A model generated the notes under the pieces. The model ran no database searches and was not told the DNA's origin. It saw only the letters and a program-made list of their open reading frames with translations. DNA of 64,000 nucleotides from NCBI GenBank assembly GCA_000383295.1, contig KB911066.1, positions 124,001 through 188,000 on the forward strand. The letters run 5' to 3'. The stretch is from Faecalispora sporosphaeroides DSM 1294. GTDB lineage: Bacteria > Bacillota > Clostridia > Oscillospirales > Acutalibacteraceae. Both the position numbers and the translations under genes were made by a program. Within the stretch, counting starts at the first letter, position 1; the number at the start of each line of letters is the position of its first letter. Positions 26,802 through 35,353 of the stretch are shown in pieces.

Positions 26802-28340
26802 TTACATTGGAATTAAAAGCATCCCCCTATTCTCAGCAAAATCTTCCTCCAGCTCGTTTTCCTTTTGAATTGCGGAAACGGAGGTGCAGTAGCGCCGGGC
26901 AATGTCCCAAAGGCTCTCTCCCGCGTCTGCAAAATAGATGGTTAGTGCGGCGGAGTTATCTTTTTTACGCGTTTTGGTTTCGTCCGCGTTTGCGCCCGCA
27001 ATCATTCTGTGGCTGCTGGATTGGAACACGGCGGCGGTCAGCTTGAGCTCGGTCTTTACTTCAATTCCCGTGCCGCCGGTAATTCGGAAGCTGATATTGC
27101 TGATCTCTACCCGGGGTGCGCAGAAGACTCCACCCTCTTTTTTGCGCCACTCATGGCTGGCGGTGAAGTCGACGACCCGTTCAAAGTAGAAAGGCTTCTC
27201 CTGTGCGTTGAGTGCGAGAATGCACAGATTCAGCTTGCCGGTAAAACGAATTTGGTTTTCCTCTTCCTCTGCGGAAACACTGCTGATCTCGTTCCAGACG
27301 TCGATCACCTTCGTGATGCCGCCTTCGCCGATATCGAAGCTGTTCTTTTGCGTAACGGAGTCGTTGATCATCTCGATCAGCCGGAAGACCGGCTTCGACT
27401 GCGTCTGGGTTTCCAGCTCATATTGAGTGGAATAGGCGTCCGTTACAATGGCGATTTCCGTGTCCTCGTATGCCATCAGGTTGGCCGCCAGGCGAACCTC
27501 GGCCTCAAACAGCGTGTTTTCTCCGGAGGAGTCGCTCTTGATCTGCAGATCATTGCTCAGCACGTTGACGCTCACATCGCAGAGGTTCCCCTCCTCCAGT
27601 CCATCGCCGTCCACCATCTGGCTGTAGGGAATCACATATTCCATCGCCTCGGGGAGCATATCCTCCGATTCGGGAGCATACAAAAGCTTAACGCTCACTT
27701 CGCCCTTGACGATCAGCTTGCCGGAGACCACCTTGTAATCCGAAATGGTCGCCGTTGCGCCGGAGCGAATGATGTTATTGGCCGGCGGCTTGCTGTCGCT
27801 GATCTCCAGTACTTCAGAAACAGAAAACTGCTGCTGCGCAATCGACGTTACCTGGCTGGCCGGGATTTGCTCCTGCTTTTGCTGAATGTCATCGCCCTCA
27901 ATATTGCTCACAAATTCATTGTTTACCTTTTCCGCCACCTTGGCGCAGATGGAAAACGCCCCGTGAATATCCAGACGGCGCGGACTCGTTGCCCGGCAGT
28001 TGATGTATTCCACACGCGAGCTGGTAAATATGACCGCATTGTCGGTCTGCTTCTTCAGCGGAATCGACGCCGAAAACGGCTTGACATTTTCGCAGCACCG
28101 GATACAGCTGCCGCCGGAATCCAGATAAATCACCTTAATCGCCGCGGAGCCCTCGATCTCCAGGTGATCCCCGATGATGCTCCTGCCGGTAATGCGGGGG
28201 CAAACCTGGCACTTCAGGATGCGTTGAATGTCGGGACAATAATCAGGAAGGCTGAAATCCAGGTCGATTGGCTGTTCCTGGCAACCGTCAAATATGATCT
28301 CACTTGCGCAGATGGACTGCCGGTTGAGTGTATACTCCAT
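26802..28340 (-). CDS. sipL: SPOCS/LysM coat morphogenetic protein, SipL-like
   Basis: 512 residues. The N-terminal two thirds contain DUF3794/SPOCS-type segments (SLPDYCPDIQRILKC and a second copy around YVIPYSQMVDG). The last 50 residues form a LysM domain (DAGESLWDIARRY). This is the architecture of Clostridioides SipL (about 519 residues), whose LysM domain binds SpoIVA. Direct adjacency to spoIVA supports the role. AAGGAG precedes the ATG. Confidence 0.88.
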   Translation of the reverse strand: MEYTLNRQSICASEIIFDGCQEQPIDLDFSLPDYCPDIQRILKCQVCPRITGRSIIGDHLEIEGSAAIKVIYLDSGGSCIRCCENVKPFSASIPLKKQTDNAVIFTSSRVEYINCRATSPRRLDIHGAFSICAKVAEKVNNEFVSNIEGDDIQQKQEQIPASQVTSIAQQQFSVSEVLEISDSKPPANNIIRSGATATISDYKVVSGKLIVKGEVSVKLLYAPESEDMLPEAMEYVIPYSQMVDGDGLEEGNLCDVSVNVLSNDLQIKSDSSGENTLFEAEVRLAANLMAYEDTEIAIVTDAYSTQYELETQTQSKPVFRLIEMINDSVTQKNSFDIGEGGITKVIDVWNEISSVSAEEEENQIRFTGKLNLCILALNAQEKPFYFERVVDFTASHEWRKKEGGVFCAPRVEISNISFRITGGTGIEVKTELKLTAAVFQSSSHRMIAGANADETKTRKKDNSAALTIYFADAGESLWDIARRYCTSVSAIQKENELEEDFAENRGMLLIPM

Positions 28341-28385
28341 AGAGTTTCTCTCCTTTTCCTGTTTCTACCTAATTTCTATTCGCAT

Positions 28386-28760
28386 CCTGTCCCGGATATG
28401 CTAAATCAAAACAGAAAAAGAAAGCCCTCCATCGCAACGGCAGCACAATTTGAAAAATTCCCCAACAAGAGAATATTCCCCCGCCGTGGGCGGGGGAATG
28501 CCGATATCTGATTCGTGCAGCCTGTTGCGGATATAATAAATCAAAACAGGGTGAAAACACCTCAATCAGAATCGTGCTTCAACTTGAAACATTTCCAAAA
28601 AGAGAATATTCTCCCGCCGTGGGCGGGGGAATGCCGATATCTGATCCGTGCAGCCTGTTGCGGATATGCGAAAGCAAAACAAGGCGGAAAAATCCAATCA
28701 AGATAATCAAATTCACCCTGAAACGGCAATTCCCCCCGCCTGTGGCGGAGGGAATCAATG
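28386..28760. repeat. Tandem ~134-bp intergenic repeat with GC-rich hairpins
   Basis: Three consecutive units start with CCTGTYSCGGATAT-like sequence at about 28386, 28521 and 28654. Units 1 and 2 are most alike in their second half (AAGAGAATATTC, CCCGCC-GTG-GGCGGG, AATGCCGATATCTGAT, CGTGCAG); unit 3 is diverged. Each carries a hairpin of 8-11 bp (28480-28498, 28612-28630, 28731-28752). The array fills the gap between the ABC operon and sipL. I see no reading frame in it. Confidence 0.85.
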
Positions 28761-28830
28761 TCATCTTTTCAATGGATTGTCATGAAAGACAAGCTTTTCT
28801 TGCGGCCTGAGGAGGCCACTCAATATAGCG

Positions 28831-29832
28831 TCATTTTACTTTCAGGATGAGCTGGTCAATATCCACGTCGTTTTCGATCATCGCGTTCTTTTTCATAAAC
28901 TGTTCCGTCTTTTTCATGGAAGCGATGTCCGCGTCGGTGATCTCTGTGCCAAAGTCATACATGGGGTACATTTCCTTCACGGCATCGATGCTCAGCTCGG
29001 TTTCCTTTGCGGTTATTTCCAGAATCTCTTCGGGATTTTCCTTCATGTAGGAGGCAATCTGATCCTCCGCCTCTAAAAAGCGTTTGACGAGCAGGGGGTT
29101 CTTATCGTAGAAGGACTGACTGGTGGCCACGACGATGGTAGCATCCACAAGGCCCTTTCCGGTGGTGACGACTTTATAGCCGTCCTTCGCCATGTTATAA
29201 GCAGTGGGGCCGGCCAGCAGCGCGCAGTCTACCGTACCCCCGGCCAGCGCGGCCTGCGCGTCCGGAATTCCCATGGAGACAAACTCCACATCCTTTTCCG
29301 TAAGGCCTGCGGTGGCGAGGTAAGCAACCATCAGCTCATGCAGGATCGTGCCCTTGGGGCCGGCGATCTTTTTGCCCTTCAAATCCGCGGCGGACTGAAT
29401 CTTACTGTCTTTGCCCGCAAACATGCGGAAGGCTTCGGGAGAACGACTGTAGGTGCTGATGATTTTAATGTCCGCGCCGTTGGAGGCGGACAGAATCACA
29501 GAGGTGGCGCCCACCGCATACAAAAACTGAATATCGCCGGAGGCCAGCGCCTGCGTCTGCTCCGGTCCGGCGGTCAGATTGGAGTATTCCACAGGCAGAC
29601 CGTATTCTTCAAACGCCTTTGCAAAAATACCCTTTTTCTTTTCAACGATCGAAGGAACGTTCAGCGGGGATTTGACATAAGTGACGCCGATTTTGTCTAC
29701 GGTAAACTCCGGCACCGCCGAAGAAACAGGCTGTGAGGGTTCGGGCTGGCTGGCCTGGCCGCCGGCTGCGCAGCCGGCGAGAGAGGCCGCCGCAATTGCC
29801 GCGGACAAAAGGACTGAGAGAATTCGTTTCAT
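28831..29832 (-). CDS. ABC transporter substrate-binding lipoprotein (SsuA/TauA/ThiY-like)
   Basis: 333 residues with a lipoprotein signal peptide ending in SLAG-C (C21), a short Gln/Pro/Ser linker and a periplasmic-binding-protein type II domain of the NitT/TauT class. Such proteins bind nitrate, sulfonates, pyrimidine thiamine precursors or other small organics; the ligand cannot be deduced. The start overlaps the ATPase stop as ATGA with GGAG upstream. It is the last gene of the operon. Confidence 0.9.
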   Translation of the reverse strand: MKRILSVLLSAAIAAASLAGCAAGGQASQPEPSQPVSSAVPEFTVDKIGVTYVKSPLNVPSIVEKKKGIFAKAFEEYGLPVEYSNLTAGPEQTQALASGDIQFLYAVGATSVILSASNGADIKIISTYSRSPEAFRMFAGKDSKIQSAADLKGKKIAGPKGTILHELMVAYLATAGLTEKDVEFVSMGIPDAQAALAGGTVDCALLAGPTAYNMAKDGYKVVTTGKGLVDATIVVATSQSFYDKNPLLVKRFLEAEDQIASYMKENPEEILEITAKETELSIDAVKEMYPMYDFGTEITDADIASMKKTEQFMKKNAMIENDVDIDQLILKVK

Positions 29833-30572
29833 TGCATATGCTCCTTTTTTGATTGAATTGCCCCGAGAATCTCTTTTTTCCGTTCAATCATCTCATCGGA
29901 AAGCAGATCTCTCGGGTATGTGTATGGGGACAGAAAAAATTCCTGCGCCGCACCACCCGGGTTCAGCACCAGAATCTTCTGCCCGATCAAAAGAGCTTCA
30001 TCCACGCTGTGCGTGACAAAGATGATGCTCTTTTTCTGCTGGGAAAAAATTTGGATCAGCTCGTTCTGCATTGCCTCGCGGGTGAAATGATCCAGCGCGG
30101 CAAACGGTTCATCCATTAAAATCAGCTCCGGGTCATAGGCCAGCGCCCGGGCCAGCGCCGCCCTTTGCTGCATTCCGCCGGAAAGCTGTGACGGATATGC
30201 TTTTTCAAAGCCGGTAAGCCCCGTCATCTTGAGAAGGCGGTCAACCGCGGCAGGGTCCAGCCGGTCTTTCGGAACGCCGAACGTGATGTTTTTCCAAACA
30301 GTCAGCCACGGCATCAGCCTCGGCTCCTGAAACACCATCCCGATTTTTTCCTTCGCCGGGGTAAGCACTTCCCCGCCGTTATGCGGCTCAAAGCCCGCCA
30401 GAATCCGCAGCAGGGTTGTTTTTCCGCAGCCGCTTCTGCCCAGAATTACCGTGATGCTCTGCTCGGGGAATTCCGCCGTCAGGTTCCGCAGCACCGGCAG
30501 CTCCTTCCCGGCAACCTGAAAGCTCTTGTACAGGTTTTCTACCTTAGCTCCAGCTATTGTCAACACCCCCAT
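29829..30572 (-). CDS. ABC transporter ATP-binding protein (NitT/TauT class)
   Basis: About 247 residues with Walker A GRSGCGKTT, the Q-loop region VFQEPRLMPW, signature LSGGMQQRA and Walker B LILMDEPFAALD. The coding region overlaps the permease 3' end by about 29 bases. No strong Shine-Dalgarno precedes ATG 30572, so the exact start is uncertain (GTG or TTG a few codons downstream are possible). Confidence 0.9.
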   Translation of the reverse strand: MGVLTIAGAKVENLYKSFQVAGKELPVLRNLTAEFPEQSITVILGRSGCGKTTLLRILAGFEPHNGGEVLTPAKEKIGMVFQEPRLMPWLTVWKNITFGVPKDRLDPAAVDRLLKMTGLTGFEKAYPSQLSGGMQQRAALARALAYDPELILMDEPFAALDHFTREAMQNELIQIFSQQKKSIIFVTHSVDEALLIGQKILVLNPGGAAQEFFLSPYTYPRDLLSDEMIERKKEILGAIQSKKEHMQ

Positions 30573-31302
30573 GCAGCGCTTTTTTGATGGCCAGTGAGAA
30601 CAGTCGGTCGCAAAGATATCCCACAATCCCGATGACAAAAATGCCCACGATCACCTTGTCGGAGCGGGACATCTGCTGCGCGTCGAGGATCATGTACCCA
30701 AGCCCGCTGGCTGCCGCGATCATTTCCGCACCGATAATGGCGCGCCAACTGTACCCCATCCCCACGCGCATACCCACCAGAATATCCGGCAGAGCGTTTG
30801 GCAGCAGGATGCGCCGAAAGATTTGCCCCTGCGTAAAATTCAGGGAACGCCCCACCTCGACCAGCTTGGGATCACAGGAGCAAAGACCCTTTTTGATGTT
30901 GAGGAACATCGGGAAAAACGAGGCCAGCACGATAATGATGATCTTGGAGGTTTCCCCGATGCCGAACCATAGGATCAAAAGAGCGATTAGACTCAGCGGC
31001 GGAACATTGCGCAAAAACTCTACGATATGGTTATAGTACACGGAGGAATTCGGGCGAAGCCCGGCCAGTAGTCCCAAAAGAAACGCCAGCGCAAAGGCAA
31101 TGGAAAAGCCCGTCAGCACGCGGCAGAAGCTGACCCAGATGTTCTCGAACAGAATTCCGCTCTGCGCCATCGCAGTAAAAGCGCGCAGCACCCGCCCGGG
31201 GCTGGGCAGCACATATTCGCTCCATAGGTTGGCCGAGGCCGCCGCCTGCCACAAAGCCAGCAGAACAGCCAGCGGCAGAAGAGCTTTCAGCGTCCGTTTC
31301 AC
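30544..31302 (-). CDS. ABC transporter permease (NitT/TauT class)
   Basis: 252 residues, six predicted membrane segments. The cytoplasmic EAA loop is recognisable around VEVGRSLNFTQGQIFRRILLPNALP. I start at GTG 31302, which has GGGAGGG 6 bases upstream and overlaps the stop of the preceding gene as GTGA. An ATG 15 bases further upstream contains that Shine-Dalgarno within its codons and is unlikely. Confidence 0.9.
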   Translation of the reverse strand: MKRTLKALLPLAVLLALWQAAASANLWSEYVLPSPGRVLRAFTAMAQSGILFENIWVSFCRVLTGFSIAFALAFLLGLLAGLRPNSSVYYNHIVEFLRNVPPLSLIALLILWFGIGETSKIIIIVLASFFPMFLNIKKGLCSCDPKLVEVGRSLNFTQGQIFRRILLPNALPDILVGMRVGMGYSWRAIIGAEMIAAASGLGYMILDAQQMSRSDKVIVGIFVIGIVGYLCDRLFSLAIKKALHGGVDNSWS

Positions 31303-31925
31303 TCTGCTCCCTCCCATACTCCGTCGCCGCGGTGGCAGCCGCCCTCACAGTAAAGTAGTTCCAGAAGCGCGGGAAGCGTTTTTGGGGCCGGCGCGGAAAA
31401 ATAATCGTCCATCTTCACCCGGCTGTCCAGTATTTCGATCCGGTCGTTCAATTCCGCAAAAAAGCCCGGAGGGATCGGGCTTTCCTCCAATTCCTTTTTA
31501 TGCAGGGAAATACCGTGCCGCCGGGCCAGCTCCAGAAAGGTAAGAAACTCCACCCCCGGCAGACGCAGGCTTGTCCCCAATTCCTTTAAGGCGCGGCAGG
31601 GCGTGGTAACCAGCAGCTCCCCTGCCCCAAGCAACCGCTGGTGCAGCTCTCTTGCGCAGTGCAGCAAAATCGGCTCAATGGGCGGGTACTCCAAAAAATC
31701 GGGCGCATACCTCTCTTTAACATAGTCCACCGCAAGGGGACATCGCATATCCGCGACACAGCCGCCTGCTTTACCCATGGCATGCCGATACTTTTCACGG
31801 ACAAAACCCGCGTGATCCAACCGGCATTCCACCGGCTCCATCCCCTTTGCCTTTAATTGAGCAATCAAATCGTCTCCGCCGTACATTGCCACCGATACCG
31901 GATTGAGCCATACATACTGTTTCAA
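31299..31925 (-). CDS. Small cysteine protein resembling a minimal [FeFe]-hydrogenase H-cluster domain
   Basis: 208 residues of no family I can name with certainty. The cysteine layout tracks the three H-cluster motifs: DMRCP (C62) followed by DYVKERYAP, like TSCCP-W-E-YP (L1); TPCRALKEL (C110), like MPCTAKK-E (L2); and LLYCEGGCHRGDG (C193, C197), like MACPGGC-GGG (L3). All four ligands expected for the [4Fe-4S] part are kept. The proton-relay cysteine of L1 is arginine (R61). Ferredoxin-like N-terminal domains are absent. It is the first gene of an ABC transporter operon, coupled to the permease by GTGA. Catalysis is doubtful; Fe-S binding or sensing is a hypothesis. Confidence 0.55.
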   Translation of the reverse strand: MKQYVWLNPVSVAMYGGDDLIAQLKAKGMEPVECRLDHAGFVREKYRHAMGKAGGCVADMRCPLAVDYVKERYAPDFLEYPPIEPILLHCARELHQRLLGAGELLVTTPCRALKELGTSLRLPGVEFLTFLELARRHGISLHKKELEESPIPPGFFAELNDRIEILDSRVKMDDYFSAPAPKTLPALLELLYCEGGCHRGDGVWEGAE

Positions 31926-31945
31926 TGAATCATACCCTCACGTTA

Positions 31946-31961
31946 GTTAGATTAAGCTAAC
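31946..31961. promoter_or_regulatory. 16-bp dyad operator at the ABC operon start site
   Basis: GTTAG-ATTAAG-CTAAC, a perfect 5+5 inverted repeat covering about +14 to -2 relative to the predicted start, directly downstream of the -10 box. An almost identical dyad occupies the same position at the FNR-like gene (35314-35329). The position suggests repression. The binding protein is unknown. Confidence 0.65.
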
Positions 31962-31965
31962 CAAG

Positions 31966-31994
31966 ATGATAGCAGAATCTTTTTATCTTGTCAA
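31966..31994 (-). promoter_or_regulatory. Promoter of the hydrogenase-like/ABC operon
   Basis: TTGACA (31994-31989), 17-base spacer, TATCAT (31971-31966). The start is predicted near 31959, giving a leader of about 34 bases. Confidence 0.87.
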
Positions 31995-32039
31995 TCTTTT
32001 ATCGGCTGGATAAACAGCCCTCAGGCACACGTATCCTCC

Positions 32040-32774
32040 TTATTCCTTCCACAGATAACGCAGGCCGTTCTTTTCAAAAATTTTCTTCACCATGCCCAGT
32101 TCCTCCCCGGAAGGCACAGGGGTTCCCCCCAGTTCATAGCGCAGATTCAGTTCCTTCCATTTGAACTCCCCCATTTTATGGAAAGGAAGCAATTCCGTCA
32201 GCTCAACGCAGGAAAAGGAGCGCAGATAGTCCGCCATTTCTTCCAGCAGGGCTTTGTCCAGAGTCAGGCCCGGCACCAGCACATGGCGGAGCCACACCCG
32301 CTTTTTCGTTTGTTCGCAGTAGTCGAGCGTGGCCAGGGTGTTTTCCGGGCCCTGGCCGGTCAGCCGTTTGCACAGCTTTTCATCCAGACTCTTGATATCC
32401 AGCAGCAGCATGTCCGCCGCGTCGATGACGGGCTTTGAAATGGAAAGCGGAACGCTTCCCGCAGTGTCTACCGCCGTGTGTATCCCGTTGTTCCGACATC
32501 GCCGCAGCAGATCGGCGACAAATTCCGGCTGCAGAAAGGGCTCCCCACCCGAAACAGTGACGCCACCGGTGCGGATAAAATTGCGGTAACTGAAAATATC
32601 CGCCGCGGCCTGTTCCGAATCGACCGCTTTGCCGCAGGAGAGGTTCCAGGTATCCGGATTATGGCAGTACAGGCAGCGCAAACCGCAGCCCTGTAAAAAT
32701 AAAACGTAGCGGACGCCCGGCCCGTCCAATGTGCCAAAGCTTTCTACCGAATGAATGTATCCCGTAATTCCCAT
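32040..32774 (-). CDS. pflA: Pyruvate formate-lyase activating enzyme
   Basis: Radical-SAM enzyme that generates the glycyl radical on PflB. 244 residues with the cluster motif CX3CX2C in GCGLRCLYC (C30, C34, C37), followed by HNPDTW and the VTVSGGEPFLQ segment. AGGAGG lies 8 bases upstream of the ATG. It follows pflB, with a hairpin in between that may reduce read-through. Confidence 0.96.
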   Translation of the reverse strand: MGITGYIHSVESFGTLDGPGVRYVLFLQGCGLRCLYCHNPDTWNLSCGKAVDSEQAAADIFSYRNFIRTGGVTVSGGEPFLQPEFVADLLRRCRNNGIHTAVDTAGSVPLSISKPVIDAADMLLLDIKSLDEKLCKRLTGQGPENTLATLDYCEQTKKRVWLRHVLVPGLTLDKALLEEMADYLRSFSCVELTELLPFHKMGEFKWKELNLRYELGGTPVPSGEELGMVKKIFEKNGLRYLWKE

Positions 32775-32888
32775 TCCCGTTTCCTCCTGTGTTATGCTGC
32801 GGTACAGCCGATTGCTGCACTGAAAAAGTGCTGCTCTTTTCGCCCGCGCGAAAGACTCTCTCCTGTAGAAGGGAAAATCCGAACAGAG

Positions 32889-32912
32889 GAAAAGGCGGCA
32901 AACGCCGCCCTC
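32889..32912 (-). terminator. Attenuating hairpin between pflB and pflA
   Basis: On the minus strand GGCGGC-GTTT-GCCGCC is followed by TTTTCC, within the 157-bp pflB-pflA gap. The short T run suggests partial termination, giving less activase than lyase. Confidence 0.6.
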
Positions 32913-32931
32913 TCCCCCTTTTGCGGGATTT

Positions 32932-35151
32932 TTAGAATCTATCGTGGAAGGTGCGGCTCAAAACTTCCTTCTGCTGCTCGCGTGTCAGCTTGATAAAGTT
33001 CACCGCATAACCGCTGACGCGGATGGTGAGCTGCGGGTATTTTTCCGGGTGCTCCATCGCATCCAGCAGAGTTTCGCGGTTGAGCACGTTTACATTGATA
33101 TGGTGACCGGTCTCAAGGAAGTAACCGTCCAGCAGGGTGACAAGGTTCTTTGTTTTTTGTTCTTTCGTCTTGCCCAGCGCATCGGGAACGATGCTGAAGG
33201 TGTAGGAAATGCCGTCTTCAGAATCGTCGTAGGGCAGCTTTGCCACGCTCTTCATGCTGGCGACGGAACCGTTGGTATCGCGGCCATGCATGGGGTTGGC
33301 TCCGGGAGCGAAGGGCTCCCCCGCCTTGCGGCCGTCGGGTGTGGAGCCGGTCTTTTTGCCGTAAACCACATTTGAGGTAATGGTCAGTACAGACAAGGTC
33401 TGCAAAGAGTGGCGGTAGGTCTTCTGGCGGCGCAGCTTCCTCATAAAGCTGCTGACAACCTCGGCGGCGATTTCGTCCACAATCGGGTCGTTGTTCCCGT
33501 ATTTGGGGTAGTCTCCCTCAATTTCAAAATCTACAGCCAGCCCGGCTTCGTTGCGGATCGGCTTTACTTTGGCGTGCTTTATGGCGGAAAGGCTGTCCGC
33601 CACCACGCTCAGGCCGGCGATGCCCCCTGCCATGGTACGCAGAATCTCTTCGTCGTGCAGAGCCATTTCAATCCGCTCATAGCTGTACTTATCGTGCATG
33701 TAGTGAATGATGTTCAGGGTGTTGATATACAGATTCGAGAGCCAATCGCACATGGCGTCGAACTTGCGGCGCACCTCTTCGTATTCCAGATATTCCGAGG
33801 TAACGGGAGCCAGCTCCGGGCCAACCTGCATGCCGTAGCGCTCATCCTTGCCGCCGTTGATGGCATACAGCAGCGCCTTGGCCAGATTTGCGCGGGCGCC
33901 GAAGAACTGCATCTGCTTGCCGATGCGCATGGCGGAGACGCAGCAGGCGATTCCGTAATCGTCGCCGTATTTCGGGCGCATAATGTCGTCGTTTTCGTAT
34001 TGAATGGAGGAGGTTTCGATCGAAACCTTGGCGCAGTAGTCCTTAAAGGCCTCCGGCAGGCGCTCGCTCCACAGAACGGTCAGGTTCGGCTCGGGCGCCG
34101 GGCCGAGATTCGTGAGCGTATGCAAAAAGCGGTATGTCATCTTGGTCACCATGTGCCGCCCGTCGAGGGCCATTCCGCCAAGGGATTCAGTTACCCACGT
34201 GGGGTCGCCGCTGAACAGCTCGTCGTAATCGGGTGTGCGCAGAAAGCGGACGATGCGCAGCTTCATCACGAAATGGTCAACCATCTCCTGAATCTGCTCC
34301 TCGGTGAACAGTCCGTTGTTAATATCCCGCTCGGCGTAAATATCCAGAAAGGTAGAAACGCGCCCCAGGCTCATTGCCGCGCCGTTCTGTTCCTTTACCG
34401 CCGCCAGGTAGCCAAAATACAGCCACTGAATCGCTTCTCTGGTATTAGAGGCGGGCTTTGAAATGTCGAAGCCGTAAGAGGCCGCCATCTCCGTCAGCTC
34501 GCCGAGCGCGCGGATCTGCTCGCTGAGCTCTTCGCGCAGCTGAATCAAGTCGCTGTCCATCGCGGCCGCAACAGTCTCGTTCTTCGCCTTTTTCTTCTGC
34601 TCGATGAGGAACGCGGTGCCGTACAGAGCTACGCGGCGGTAATCGCCGATGATGCGGCCGCGGCCGTATGCGTCCGGCAGGCCGGTGATAATTCCGCAGT
34701 GGCGCGCTCTCTTAATTTCGTCGGTGTAAACGTCGAACACTCCGTCGTTGTGGGTTTTGCGGTACTTGAATACCTCATCGATCTCTTTCGGCAGCTCCCG
34801 GTGGTACGTTTCCAGCTCGGTATGCACCAGGCGAATCCCGCCGAAGGGCATGATCGCGCGCTTTAACGGCTCATCCGTCTGCACGCCAACAATGACCTCC
34901 AGCTCCCGATTGATATAGCCGGGCTTGTGGGAGGTAATCGTCGAGATGGTGTGCTCGTCAATGTCATACACGCCGCCGCGGTCACGCTCGATTTTCATTT
35001 TGTCGGAAAGCTGCTTCCACAGCTTTTGTGTATTTTCTGTCGGAGATGCCAAAAAGCTTTCATCACCGTCGTAGGGGGTGTAGTTTGCGAGAATAAACTC
35101 TCTTACGTCAATTTCCTTGGTCCATTTGCCTTCTGCAAAAGTCATCATCAC
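32932..35151 (-). CDS. pflB: Formate C-acetyltransferase (pyruvate formate-lyase)
   Basis: Glycyl-radical enzyme converting pyruvate and CoA to acetyl-CoA and formate. 739 residues, typical length. The adjacent active-site cysteines are in IACCVSAMR (C403-C404) and the radical glycine in RVSGYAVNF (G714). The start is ATG 35151 (two further ATG codons follow closely) with GGGAGC upstream. Its promoter has a weak -35 but a dyad centred at -41.5, fitting activation by the divergent FNR-like protein. Confidence 0.98.
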   Translation of the reverse strand: MMMTFAEGKWTKEIDVREFILANYTPYDGDESFLASPTENTQKLWKQLSDKMKIERDRGGVYDIDEHTISTITSHKPGYINRELEVIVGVQTDEPLKRAIMPFGGIRLVHTELETYHRELPKEIDEVFKYRKTHNDGVFDVYTDEIKRARHCGIITGLPDAYGRGRIIGDYRRVALYGTAFLIEQKKKAKNETVAAAMDSDLIQLREELSEQIRALGELTEMAASYGFDISKPASNTREAIQWLYFGYLAAVKEQNGAAMSLGRVSTFLDIYAERDINNGLFTEEQIQEMVDHFVMKLRIVRFLRTPDYDELFSGDPTWVTESLGGMALDGRHMVTKMTYRFLHTLTNLGPAPEPNLTVLWSERLPEAFKDYCAKVSIETSSIQYENDDIMRPKYGDDYGIACCVSAMRIGKQMQFFGARANLAKALLYAINGGKDERYGMQVGPELAPVTSEYLEYEEVRRKFDAMCDWLSNLYINTLNIIHYMHDKYSYERIEMALHDEEILRTMAGGIAGLSVVADSLSAIKHAKVKPIRNEAGLAVDFEIEGDYPKYGNNDPIVDEIAAEVVSSFMRKLRRQKTYRHSLQTLSVLTITSNVVYGKKTGSTPDGRKAGEPFAPGANPMHGRDTNGSVASMKSVAKLPYDDSEDGISYTFSIVPDALGKTKEQKTKNLVTLLDGYFLETGHHINVNVLNRETLLDAMEHPEKYPQLTIRVSGYAVNFIKLTREQQKEVLSRTFHDRF

Positions 35152-35204
35152 AGGCTCCCTTCTTTGTCAATCCATATAAACCGGTAAGCTTTCGTTGCAC
35201 ACAT

Positions 35205-35210
35205 ATTATA
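35205..35210 (-). promoter_or_regulatory. -10 element of the pflB promoter
   Basis: TATAAT on the minus strand, with a predicted start near 35198 and a leader of 47 bases. No good -35 hexamer lies 17 bases upstream, which suggests activator dependence. Confidence 0.75.
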
Positions 35211-35232
35211 CTAAAAAGGTGTACATTAAACT

Positions 35233-35246
35233 GTGATTTACATCAC
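35233..35246. promoter_or_regulatory. FNR/CRP-type binding site at -41.5 of pflB
   Basis: GTGAT-TTAC-ATCAC, a perfect dyad with 4-base spacing. Its centre (35239.5) is 41.5 bases from the predicted pflB start, the class II activator position. It also lies about 77 bases upstream of the FNR-like gene's start. The half-site GTGA fits a recognition helix with Arg before Glu, as in the FNR-like protein encoded next to it. Confidence 0.75.
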
Positions 35247-35281
35247 GTTAATAGATTCTATACTGTACTTTAATTGTTTTT

Positions 35282-35310
35282 TTGACATTTTATTTCCAGT
35301 CGGATATAAT
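35282..35310 (+). promoter_or_regulatory. Promoter of the FNR-like regulator gene
   Basis: Consensus TTGACA (35282-35287), 17-base spacer, TATAAT (35305-35310). The start is predicted near 35317. Confidence 0.92.
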
Positions 35311-35313
35311 TAC

Positions 35314-35329
35314 GTTAGTTTCAGCTAAT
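35314..35329. promoter_or_regulatory. 16-bp dyad operator at the FNR-like gene start site
   Basis: GTTAG-TTTCAG-CTAAT, matching the ABC-operon site in all but three positions and covering about -3 to +13. Same promoter-relative position, so probably the same repressor acts at both genes. Confidence 0.65.
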
Positions 35330-35353
35330 TCGTGCCGAAGGGGGAGTTCATGG

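Noticed and set aside
25278-26816. A 512-codon open frame antisense to spoIVA
   Set aside because: It mirrors spoIVA codon by codon, has no Shine-Dalgarno and a composition typical of antisense shadows; spoIVA is unmistakable.
27009-28511. A 500-codon open frame antisense to sipL
   Set aside because: Shadow of the SPOCS/LysM gene; no motifs and no ribosome binding site.
28386-28760. Possible CRISPR array
   Set aside because: The units are about 134 bp tandem copies with internal hairpins, not short repeats with unique spacers, and no cas genes are present.
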